This document shows, one piece after another, positions 7,870-16,200 of a DNA stretch of 64,000 nucleotides. The position numbers and the translations under genes were made by a program. This DNA is from an uncultured Eubacterium sp. (GTDB lineage Bacteria; Bacillota; Clostridia; Lachnospirales; Lachnospiraceae): assembly GCF_937958975.1 (NCBI RefSeq), contig NZ_CALGRE010000037.1, forward strand, positions 1 to 64,000. The letters run 5' to 3'. The notes beneath the pieces were generated by a model. It made no database searches. It saw nothing but the letters and a program-made list of their open reading frames with translations, and was not told where the DNA came from. How positions within the stretch are numbered: the first letter of the stretch is position 1; each line of letters starts with the position of its first letter.

Positions 7870-8040
7870 TCAACGCCCCAACAAATAAGTCGGTGACCAT
7901 GCAATAAGGTTGCGGACAATCCACATGATAACGGGCGGTACATGAAAAATCAGACTTGCCGAGCCTGCCACAAAAATGATAAGCGTCCAGACAAGAATAT
8001 AGGAGCTGATAATATATTTCTTCAAATAATTTGTATTCAT
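7870..8040 (-). pseudogene. truncated CPBP-type intramembrane protease / membrane protein (N-terminal 56 residues)
   Basis: The frame starts at ATG 8040, 14 bp after the XRE-DUF4097 gene stops. It codes for two hydrophobic stretches (IISSYILVWTLIIFVAGSAS, and VIMWIVRNLIAW) ending in SPTYLLGR and a stop at 7870-7872. I recognise the beginning of CPBP (CAAX-like) membrane proteases that commonly follow such regulators. The remaining roughly 200 residues are lost and the next sequence belongs to the HEAT-like gene, so a deletion or recombination joint lies near 7,870. Too short to be functional as a protease. Confidence 0.6.
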
Positions 8041-8054
8041 CTCCTTAAACTCCC

Positions 8055-8933
8055 TTATTTGTCCATGCTGATGACAAGCTCACTCTTTATACCGTTGAGT
8101 TCGATGATATTGTCGGCATCCGGCACACTAAAAACTTCCGTCGGTTTTCCGTCCTTCTCATAAGAAATGCTCGTACCAATCCCTTTTGCAATAGCAGTAA
8201 AAGTTACACCTTCCGGAATATGAATTTTTGAAGTCGCCGACACTTGATTGATTGCCACCTCACCGTTTAAGGAATGACAAACCACTTCCATATCAAGGTT
8301 ACAATCTATCTCTACCATTCCAGAGACATCCTCCAAAACAATGTTTGGTGTCTTTACATCAAGCTCTATACTATCACACTCCAAAGAACGGATTTCCATG
8401 GTTTCTGCATTGACCGCACATTCAATTTTCCCGACATACGCGGATGGAATTTGTACGAAAATACTAACGGCTTCTTTTGCAACCGCTTCGGATACGCCGT
8501 TCCTACGGTTTATGTCCACATCAATTCGTTTTCGGATGTCGTCAATCTTAACCTTAAAATCGTTCTGTAACGTGGAAAGGGTATTGGATGTCAGTCGGAC
8601 ACGGATTTTCTCGCCCTCATAGCCCGACAATATAAATTGTTTTGCCCCTCCAAACTTCATGTCATAGCGTTTCGGCTCGTCAATATCATACTCCGTCACA
8701 CTCTCAAAAAGATACTCTGCCTTTTTATTTACTCCCTTTTTATTAGAAAGCATCTCATCAATGGAAATATCAAACAAGGTGGAGATTGCCATAAGGTTTT
8801 GAATGTCGGGGATTCCTGCATCCGTTTCCCATTTTGTAATCGCCTGCCTTGATACACCGAGCTTCTCCGCCAACTGTTCCTGCGACATACCTGCCTGCTT
8901 GCGGATGGATTTCAATTTTTCTGCAAATGTCAT
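8055..8933 (-). CDS. XRE-family regulator with C-terminal DUF4097-like beta-repeat domain
   Basis: This 292-aa protein has an N-terminal Cro/CI helix-turn-helix (residues 3-60: SIRKQAGMSQEQLAEKLGVS, RQAITKWETDAGIPD). A linker leads to a region from about 80 to the end made of short beta-strand repeats (VNAETMEIRSLECDSIELDV, LDMEVVCHSLNGEVAINQV), as in DUF4097 proteins. The start is ATG behind GGAGG spaced 8 nt. It is followed at 14 bp by the truncated CPBP gene, so its usual partner is broken. Base composition is GC-richer by eye than the AT-rich neighbours to the left, consistent with transfer. The signal sensed is unknown. Confidence 0.85.
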   Translation of the reverse strand: MTFAEKLKSIRKQAGMSQEQLAEKLGVSRQAITKWETDAGIPDIQNLMAISTLFDISIDEMLSNKKGVNKKAEYLFESVTEYDIDEPKRYDMKFGGAKQFILSGYEGEKIRVRLTSNTLSTLQNDFKVKIDDIRKRIDVDINRRNGVSEAVAKEAVSIFVQIPSAYVGKIECAVNAETMEIRSLECDSIELDVKTPNIVLEDVSGMVEIDCNLDMEVVCHSLNGEVAINQVSATSKIHIPEGVTFTAIAKGIGTSISYEKDGKPTEVFSVPDADNIIELNGIKSELVISMDK

Positions 8934-9103
8934 ATTCGTGACCTCCTTGTTTTTGATATGTCAAGTGTAGGAAAATGTATTTTGCAATACAAGCAAATAG
9001 AAATGACATTTGAGTTTTTCCTGCTACTTTGCGTGGCATTTCTGTATGATACTCCGCCGACTACAGACAACAGTAACAAACACACATCTCTCACTATAAT
9101 TCA

Positions 9104-9628
9104 TTATTCAAGATATTTTTGAATAGAAGTTAAATATTTTTTATCTGTCCAATCACACGATTTCCCTACTGCACTCATAAGAGCTTTCATCCATGGCTCA
9201 TAGGTATTTGGATTTTTTTTTGCAATAGCTTTTTGCAACAATTTGCATAAAGTTCTATCCTTAAAAGACATACGACTTTCGTTCCATGCACCTCTTCCAT
9301 AAAAAAGCGGAATATCACTTAATTCATCTTTCAGATGTAATTTTTTTATATCATTTAAAGCTTTTTCATCATACGGAGATGCTCCTACACAAAATACAGC
9401 AATTTTTTTGCCTTTCAAATTTCTGAAATTTTTTTTTAGAAAAGATAATCCAGCTATACTCGAAGCATATACACCACCACATAATACAATGCTTTCGTAT
9501 TGTATTACCATCTCTAATCTAGCTTTAGGCGTTTCAATACAATCAAAACCCGTGATTTCCATTAACCAATTTGCATATTTTTTCGTCGCTCCGTATTTAG
9601 ACTGATATATAATAATTCCATTTTTCAT
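9104..9628 (-). CDS. flavodoxin-domain protein
   Basis: A 174-aa FMN-binding protein of the flavodoxin/HemG-like (Flavodoxin_5) type. The phosphate-binding loop is IIYQSKYGATKKYA (residues 5-18); the second contact region is VLCGGVYASSIAG (48-60), followed by KIAVFCVGASP. It probably carries electrons or acts as a small quinone/flavin reductase in the cytoplasm. It starts 7 bp after the TetR gene stops and its ribosome site GGAG overlaps the TetR stop region, so the two are one operon under the palindromic operator at 10216. The substrate is not evident. Confidence 0.82.
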   Translation of the reverse strand: MKNGIIIYQSKYGATKKYANWLMEITGFDCIETPKARLEMVIQYESIVLCGGVYASSIAGLSFLKKNFRNLKGKKIAVFCVGASPYDEKALNDIKKLHLKDELSDIPLFYGRGAWNESRMSFKDRTLCKLLQKAIAKKNPNTYEPWMKALMSAVGKSCDWTDKKYLTSIQKYLE

Positions 9629-9635
9629 ATAAAAG

Positions 9636-10202
9636 CTACTCCTTATTCATCATTATTTGGCTTAAAAAAGCTTTATACGCCGTTTTCTGCTGTTTATAAA
9701 TCTCATCTGTTGAAATCCCGGGGGTAGTAACGGAAAAAATTGTTCCAATTCCTATTGTATAAATCAGCATATGCAGATGTAATTTCTTTGCTTGTTCGAT
9801 ACTGATACTCAGTTTATCAGAAATAAACCGTACTATATTAGGGTTTGCTTCCGATTGATACAAATCTTCCAGTGAACAAATCCCGTTCCGTTTGTGCAAA
9901 ATAAAAATTTTAAATAAATGAGGTTCTTCTTTTGCCAATTGGATATAGGCTTTTCCTGTACTTCCAAAAACATCATCTTTATCAATATGTGCGGCAATAT
10001 ACTTTCTGATAAAACAGTTTACCTGTTCTGTTACATCCAATTTCAACCCTTCCATGTTTTTGCAGTAACTGTAAATAGGCTGAACGGAACATCCTATCTT
10101 TTCCGCAATATTTTTTACCATTACCTGCTCCATACCATGGCTCCTTGCTATTTCAAAAGCAGCATTCACAACCATTTCTTTTGTAATCCTTTGTTTAGGC
10201 AT
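9636..10202 (-). CDS. TetR/AcrR-family transcriptional regulator
   Basis: A 188-aa repressor. Residues 4-50 are the TetR DNA-binding domain (VVNAAFEIARSHGMEQVMV, then IAEKIGCSVQPIYSYCKNM). The C-terminal two thirds form the helical ligand/dimer domain, with a hydrophobic LHMLIYTIGIGTIFSV helix. ATG 10202 is chosen because GGAGGG lies 7 nt before it; upstream ATGs at 10217 and 10223 fall inside the operator. The perfect palindrome at 10216-10254 lies only 14 bp from the start, so autorepression of this gene and the flavodoxin gene is very likely. The inducer is unknown. Confidence 0.88.
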   Translation of the reverse strand: MPKQRITKEMVVNAAFEIARSHGMEQVMVKNIAEKIGCSVQPIYSYCKNMEGLKLDVTEQVNCFIRKYIAAHIDKDDVFGSTGKAYIQLAKEEPHLFKIFILHKRNGICSLEDLYQSEANPNIVRFISDKLSISIEQAKKLHLHMLIYTIGIGTIFSVTTPGISTDEIYKQQKTAYKAFLSQIMMNKE

Positions 10203-10215
10203 CTGATTTCCCTCC

Positions 10216-10254
10216 ATAATCAAGTTATATAAATCGCTTATATAACTTGATTAT
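10216..10254. promoter_or_regulatory. TetR operator: perfect 17-bp inverted repeat
   Basis: The arms ATAATCAAGTTATATAA (10216-10232) and TTATATAACTTGATTAT (10238-10254) are exact complements around ATCGC. The position directly upstream of the TetR start, and the AT-rich TTATATAA core which can double as a -10 element, point to autoregulation. Confidence 0.85.
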
Positions 10255-10297
10255 GTCATTTATATGGTATTTTGTCAAGCACCCCAACGGCGTAAAT

Positions 10298-10345
10298 AAA
10301 TCAAGACTTCCGTACACGACAAGTGTGCTGAAAGCCTTGATTTTT
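10298..10345 (-). terminator. terminator of the GNAT-kinase gene
   Basis: AAATCAAGaCTT (10298-10309) pairs with AAGcCTTGATTT (10332-10343) around an inner GTACAC/GTGTGC stem. It lies past the stop at 10386 and between that gene and the TetR operator; T-rich tracts are present on both sides. Confidence 0.65.
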
Positions 10346-10385
10346 ACACCTCTAATTCTTTTGAATCTCTCTTTATCTTGTTAAT

Positions 10386-11330
10386 TCAATCTCTCGATAT
10401 GATTTTTAAATAATTATCTACTTCTTCTCTTGATTGAAAAATAACAATATTTTTATCTACCTGATATTTTTCCAATAATTCATAAATCTGTGGTAATTGA
10501 TTTCTAGGGAAATCAATTATAAACCGTTCAAAATCTTCATCCAGTTCCGTTTCAATCCACGGCAAGTCCTCTCTCTTGTTTCCAATACGAGATTTGGCCC
10601 CCAAAAGACAGACTTCTAACGGAAAATCCATCAAAAAAACGGTATTACATTGCCTTAGGCGAACCTCAAGTGTACGTTGATAATTGCCATCAATAATCCA
10701 CTTATCGCCTTGGACAATTTCATTCAATCGGATATCAAATTCTTCTCTTGAAATATTCGTTTTATCCGGCTTATGCCACAGCATGTCCAAATAATATAAT
10801 GGAAGATTTGTAACCTCTCTCAATCTTCGTGCGAACGTGCTTTTTCCTGCACCAGGACTTCCTATAATAATTACTTTCAAGTTTATTTGCTTCACATAAA
10901 CCCTAGAATCTTCTCCATGAATATCTTTCATCATCTGAAAAAACTCATATCCATATTTTTCGTATAATCCAACATAATTCGTTGAAATGTATATATTTCT
11001 CATTGCAGCTGCTTGCGCCAACACTTCTGCATATTTTAGCAACTTTCCCACATAATGATTTCCTCTATATTTAGGGAAAGTATATATCCATCCAATCCAC
11101 GGTGTTAATTCCGTTGACGGAACATCATCTTTGTCCGCAAATGTACAAAAAGAAACCAAATTTTCGCCATCTGCTAACATAAGTACCTTAGTATTTTCCC
11201 CCACCAAACTCTTTAACCCTTGATTCCTTAATAGTTCATACAAATACTGTCCAGCACCCCAATCACATTCTTTGATTTTAGATAACCAATATTCTTTATT
11301 GTCAATGCTGAAATACTCTATTATTCTCAT
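10386..11330 (-). CDS. GNAT acetyltransferase fused to an adenylate-kinase-like (topology-modulation/FlaR-like) P-loop kinase
   Basis: A 314-aa two-domain protein. Residues 1-147 are a GNAT acyltransferase (TPWIGWIYTFPKYRGNHYVG is the acetyl-CoA loop, with RG at its core; ISTNYVGLYEKYGYEF is the C-terminal strand). Residues 150-314 are a small P-loop kinase with IIIGSPGAGKS, LDMLWHKPD, WIIDGNYQ and a LID-like segment, as in DNA topology modulation/FlaR-like proteins. ATG 11330 is preferred because GCAGGAG precedes it by about 8 nt; an upstream in-frame Met has no site. Fusions of the two families may couple acylation with phosphorylation, as in some antibiotic-modifying enzymes, but no substrate can be read from the sequence. 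It is followed by its own terminator. Confidence 0.85.
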   Translation of the reverse strand: MRIIEYFSIDNKEYWLSKIKECDWGAGQYLYELLRNQGLKSLVGENTKVLMLADGENLVSFCTFADKDDVPSTELTPWIGWIYTFPKYRGNHYVGKLLKYAEVLAQAAAMRNIYISTNYVGLYEKYGYEFFQMMKDIHGEDSRVYVKQINLKVIIIGSPGAGKSTFARRLREVTNLPLYYLDMLWHKPDKTNISREEFDIRLNEIVQGDKWIIDGNYQRTLEVRLRQCNTVFLMDFPLEVCLLGAKSRIGNKREDLPWIETELDEDFERFIIDFPRNQLPQIYELLEKYQVDKNIVIFQSREEVDNYLKIISRD

Positions 11331-11399
11331 TATATAATCTCCTGCCAATATAAAACCTGCTTTTCCGATTTTTAGCATCAACATTCAAAATAGTTTGGT

Positions 11400-11425
11400 A
11401 CTATTTAAATAGTTCACTTGAACTA
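11400..11425. repeat. two overlapping palindromes between GNAT genes
   Basis: ACTATTTAAATAGT (11400-11413) is a perfect 14-bp palindrome, and TAGTTCA-CT-TGAACTA (11410-11425) overlaps it by four bases and includes the stop codon of the upstream GNAT gene. This is a possible operator or weak promoter element for the downstream fusion gene. Confidence 0.4.
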
Positions 11426-11980
11426 ATCAATGAAACTCTGCCTGCTACTATCCCACTCTTCTTTTGTAATACAGGAAACATGCTCTGTTCGAATATCTCC
11501 CATCAACTCCCATACAATATCTTTATTCGTATGATGATATCTAAATCCACACTTCTCCTGTACACGTTTTGATTTCATGTTTCCTTCAAAATATGCGCAC
11601 CATATTTTTTCCAGATGACATGTTTCAAATCCATACTGTTGTATCCTTCTCACCGCCTCAGGTATCAATCCCTGTCCCCAATATGGCACTCCAATCCAAT
11701 ACCCGATTTCTCCTTCATTATCCTCAATATCCAGATTACTTTGTTTTCCAATCATCAGTCCAACACACCCAATAGGTTTATCACTTGATTTCAGAACTAC
11801 CGCATAAGTATCCGGTTCTGACAAAACATTCCGAATAACCTCTCTGCTGTTTTCAATACTGGTATGTGGAGGCCATCCGGCTATAGGACCAACATCAGGA
11901 TGCTTTGCATATTTATATAATTCTTCTGCATCCTCTTCCTTCCATGGTCTGAGAATTAATCTATCTGTATACAATTCCAT
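11423..11980 (-). CDS. GNAT family N-acetyltransferase (RimJ/RimL type)
   Basis: A 185-aa acetyl-CoA-dependent N-acyltransferase. It opens with the typical TDRLILRPWKEEDAEELYKY, has the central strand SDKPIGCVGLMIG, the acetyl-CoA loop IGYWIGVPYWGQGLIPEAVR and the end motif NMKSKRVQEKCGFRYHHTNK, where N and KCGF are conserved. The size equals the family norm. The start is ATG behind GGAGG. Substrate could be a ribosomal protein N-terminus or a small molecule. It follows dgt by 39 bp in the same direction. Confidence 0.88.
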   Translation of the reverse strand: MELYTDRLILRPWKEEDAEELYKYAKHPDVGPIAGWPPHTSIENSREVIRNVLSEPDTYAVVLKSSDKPIGCVGLMIGKQSNLDIEDNEGEIGYWIGVPYWGQGLIPEAVRRIQQYGFETCHLEKIWCAYFEGNMKSKRVQEKCGFRYHHTNKDIVWELMGDIRTEHVSCITKEEWDSSRQSFID

Positions 11981-12019
11981 ATAAAATCCTCCAATTTCCT
12001 TAAATGCTTCTTTTATTCT

Positions 12020-13228
12020 TTAATCAAAATAAGATATATACTCTATTTTATATTTGCTATTTGGAAACAGCTTTTTATGTAACTCAACAAAATAGTCATC
12101 CGTCATGCTGGCAATATAATCTGCCACAATCTGATTTGGTTCCTCTTTACCATAATCAATCCCCTTATAATATTTAAGAGTATTGCGGACAAAATTCATA
12201 TGATGTTTAAAAATAATAGATGATTCATCCTTCTTTATCAATTGTTCCAAAAGTGCATAATATACATCCCTAAACATTGGTTTTATAACATTTTCATATT
12301 TTGAATTAATCTCATCATTTTTATATATCACTTTATAATTTTCGTCTTTTGCCTTTTTTAAATCTTTATATGCATCCTCGCTGAGCAGTATATAATCCTT
12401 GCCATAACTGTTTTCTATAATATCTACTGTCAGATTATTAATAATAGATGCATTGGCAGCCCCAATAATTTCATTGCTGAACTTATGCTTTCTATCAATT
12501 ATTTTTGCAGTAATTGCATCCTGCCTATCCTTACCAATATACGCAATCATATCGCAGATTCTTACCACACAGCCTTCCAATGTCATAGGAATCAATTCCT
12601 TAATTGCTTCTCCTCCCCTGAGATAACATTGTTCCACTTCCATGTCATGGTCATTAAATTTCTTATTCCATTTTGGTCGGTATTCCTGCTGCTCAAACTC
12701 ACCATTATGACACAATACGCCATCTAAAACCTGAAGGCTGATATTTCTAGAAAAAATTTTGTCCAACACCCTTGTGCTCTGCACATTATGGTTAAATCTA
12801 CGTCCCGTTTCTTCCTGTAGAATCTCATCTAAAAAACGTTCCCCTGCATGCCCAAAAGGTGTATGTCCAATATCATGCCCCAAGGCAATCGCCTCAATCA
12901 AATCCAAATTTAGTCCCAATACAGAGCCAATATTTCGGGCAATTCTTGAGACCAACTGCACATGCAAAGCTCTTCTGGTAATATCATCATTATTATAAAA
13001 AGAAAACACCTGGGTTTTATCCGCATACCGATTATAATATGGAAGATGCAAAATCTTTTCTACATCCCTTATAAATGCAGGACGCCATATATTGGGAATA
13101 TCCTGCTCCATATCACGCCTTATAATATCAGAGTCCTTACATCGGTATGGACTCTGATAATGGTTCTTTTTATCTTCACTAATCTGTTTCTGTAGTTCTT
13201 CACTCAACTTATGATAAACAAGCCGCAT
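12020..13228 (-). CDS. dgt: deoxyguanosinetriphosphate triphosphohydrolase-like HD protein
   Basis: A 402-aa HD-superfamily hydrolase that would split dNTPs (typically dGTP) into deoxynucleoside and triphosphate. The metal site is seen as RRALHVQLV (His 89), IALGHDIGHTPFGHAGE (His 118, Asp 119, then His 122 and His 127) and a later VVRICDMIAYIGKD segment that supplies the distal Asp. The PNIWRPAFIRDVEKILH segment is the usual N-terminal family signature. The start is ATG behind AGGAGC. It starts 10 bp after the subtilase gene stops, suggesting co-transcription. The exact nucleotide preference cannot be told. Confidence 0.85.
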   Translation of the reverse strand: MRLVYHKLSEELQKQISEDKKNHYQSPYRCKDSDIIRRDMEQDIPNIWRPAFIRDVEKILHLPYYNRYADKTQVFSFYNNDDITRRALHVQLVSRIARNIGSVLGLNLDLIEAIALGHDIGHTPFGHAGERFLDEILQEETGRRFNHNVQSTRVLDKIFSRNISLQVLDGVLCHNGEFEQQEYRPKWNKKFNDHDMEVEQCYLRGGEAIKELIPMTLEGCVVRICDMIAYIGKDRQDAITAKIIDRKHKFSNEIIGAANASIINNLTVDIIENSYGKDYILLSEDAYKDLKKAKDENYKVIYKNDEINSKYENVIKPMFRDVYYALLEQLIKKDESSIIFKHHMNFVRNTLKYYKGIDYGKEEPNQIVADYIASMTDDYFVELHKKLFPNSKYKIEYISYFD

Positions 13229-13238
13229 TCTCTTGCTC

Positions 13239-16200
13239 CTATTTTTTCTTTTTCACCTTTACTACTTTTACCTTAGACCATGCACCATATATCTTTTCTC
13301 CATAAAAAGTTGTGTATGCTCTGGCCTTTACATAGTATTTCTTTTTGGCTTTTAACTTCTTCAATGTAATCTTCAGTTTTTTGCCGGAAACTGTTTTCGT
13401 AACTTTTTTACCAAATTTCTTTGATGTCGAATACATAACCTGATATCCCTTTGCCTTTTTCACTTTCTTTAATACCAGTTTTATACTCTTATTATTTTTT
13501 GCTCTTGTTGCCTTAGAAATTTTTACTCTTCCCGGTGTAGTAACTTTAGTATTAACATCGCTATAGTCTGCCACAACTTCAGCCTTTATTTTGCTTGGAC
13601 AATCACTGGCCTTTACCGTATAAACATAGCCGTTTTTCCCTTTTTTAATATCCTTTCCATTCACAACAAACTTCTTGATAATCATATCTTCATCCAATAC
13701 CATAGCTTTTAATGTAATAGTATCTCCCGGAAGATAAAAACCTGCTCCACCTACATATCCGCCAATACCACTGTTATCTATAACGTTTATAAATCCATTC
13801 GTAATTGGAATAGACACACAATTAATGCCTTCCTCTTCCTCCAAAAATTGGTCTAAATTAACATCTTTCGTAGACCAAAACTCATCAAAATCATCCTCTG
13901 AATATTGGTCTCCATAAATAACATACAATTTATCCTGCACTGTTGTGGCAAAAAGATTACTATACTCCAATTGATTTGAATTTAATGCATATCCTGTCGC
14001 TGTATATGTGTCTTTATTCACATCGTAGCGGAATGTATCTCCCAAGTTTTCTACTCTCATATCAGTATAGACGATTCCATCTTTCACAAGACCAACCTGT
14101 GCTGTCGTTACTAAAAACTCCTTATCAGCTACTGAATCATTATATGCATCTATTGATTTACCTAATTTCACCTTTGATGTTGTCCATTTCTTTCCATCAA
14201 AAATAATATTCTTAGGAATGTCCTTTGTTCCATTGGAACCTAAAGTTATGACTAATTTTTTACCAACCTGCAATGCTTTCGAAAATGCTCTGCATTCAGG
14301 CAATGTAACTCCATTTGTCCACTTTTTCGTTGAAACAGAATACTTTTTAACTTTTGAAACAAAGGTACCAGTCTCGTCGATACCACCGGCTAAATATAAA
14401 TCTCCGTTATAAGCAGCAAGTATGCTGCCGGTCAAATCATACATATCCTCTGGAATATCTGATAACTTCTTCCATCCCTTTTCTTCATTATAACATGCTA
14501 AAATTTTGTCCGATGCATATCCCACATCAATAGTTAATATTCCATAAATTACGCCATTCGTATATGTATAATCCGTATCATTATAAATAGTGTAGTCTAC
14601 AGCCTGAGCATACTCTTTTCCAAACATCTCTCCTTTAAATTCAAACTGACTTTCACTCCAATAAATACTTTCTTTATTTGTGTCATCATCCACATAAGGC
14701 AGACCATATATTACCTGTCCATTTGCATTAATATAGACCATACTTTCACCACTGGAAAGAAGCTGTCCTCCATTCAGTCCACCGCTGATAAGCGCTTCTT
14801 TCTTAAAGGACTTTCCTGCTGTAAAGAAATATCTATCTTCATAAACCTGCTCATTCTTTACAACTTTTATATTCATTTGTCGGTTTGAATAAGATTGACC
14901 ATCAACAACAATCAGCTTTCCATTATTCGATAAAACTTTAACCTGTTTATCATTTATATACACTAATGCGTTTTCAGTATAATATCCATGAATCTCAAGC
15001 TGTTTCTTGTTATTAAAAGTAACCTTCTCAATTGTCATATCAGGCACTTCAACCTTAGACAAATCGAGAACTCCACCGGTTACCATTTTTTCTTTCAGAC
15101 TCTCGCTCTTTCGCACACTGCCTAAAATCCTTGCTTTTATCTGAAGTGCAGTCTCGTCAGGATAAGCATTGGCTACTGCGGCTACTGCACCTGTCACATG
15201 TGGCGCTGCCATAGATGTTCCATTATAATAATCATATTTACCAAAATTATCAGCCGATACGTTTTCTCTGCTAATTCCCATATCATCCACATACACTGTA
15301 TAATCACCCTCTACAGCTGCATAAATAGCAAGAACTAATGCATGTTTTTCTTCCTTTTTATTATTGGAAGAAACTTCGTTCGAGAAATGTGTCCAGTAAT
15401 TTCCTTCATCAATATAACTGCCGGCAAGCATTTCTTCCTCAATATCACCAATTTTACATTTTCCATCTTTATCTATTTTATAATCTGCAAAATATAATAC
15501 AGGTGGCACTTCAAACAAATCTTCTATACCTGATGCATCTTCATGTTTCGCCGACGGACCTGTAACCTTTGCCATCAGGCTGGCATGTGTCTGGGTAGAG
15601 GATGCTTTTATATCATATGGCAGATACAAATAATAATATCCTTTCGCCTTTGCCCCTTGAATCGTCCACTGAAGAGATTTATCCGTTGAAGATTTTTCAC
15701 CAAAATACTGCTTTGTTGTGGTAAATACATTCATTTCCCCTTCATCTGTCGCACTTGTTCCATAAGCAATATCACCCTGTTGTGCCACATTTTCCGTACT
15801 TCCATTTTCATCCATCGTCCGAATCATATTTCCATTATCAAAGGACTCATATGTACTACACAAATCGAACTTATTTTCATACAATCCCGGATTAAAGCAA
15901 TTATAGGATACTGTTGATAATATATCAGCGCCCGGAGCTGCAATATCCACACTCTTCTTTCCATAATTTGAAAAAGCTGCAAGTTCATCCTTTTCATTCG
16001 ATGCCGCAACAGAGACAACATATGGACTGTCGATATTTGCCGGTATTGACGCCACGATATCATTATCCTCGCTCTCATTCCCTGCAGCACAGACAGATAT
16101 AGCCCCCTTTGCCCCAACTAAATTTATAAGCGTCTTTAATATCTCTGATTCTTCATCGTCTCCACCGCTGCCCCAGGAATTATTCACTGCAACAACATTT

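Noticed and set aside
7703..7943. Long upstream extension of the HEAT-like frame and a second overlapping frame
   Set aside because: The extension translates the antisense-shifted CPBP fragment (CGLSATLLHGHRLICWG) and is not protein-like; GTG 7835 has a proper ribosome site.
8770..9039. 89-codon minus-strand frame over the start of the XRE-DUF4097 gene
   Set aside because: It overlaps the helix-turn-helix coding region out of frame; the XRE protein is clearly the real product.
15824..16117. 97-codon minus-strand frame inside the subtilase gene
   Set aside because: It overlaps the catalytic domain in another frame, has no good ribosome site and an odd composition (His, Met, Gln and Arg rich) typical of a shadow frame.
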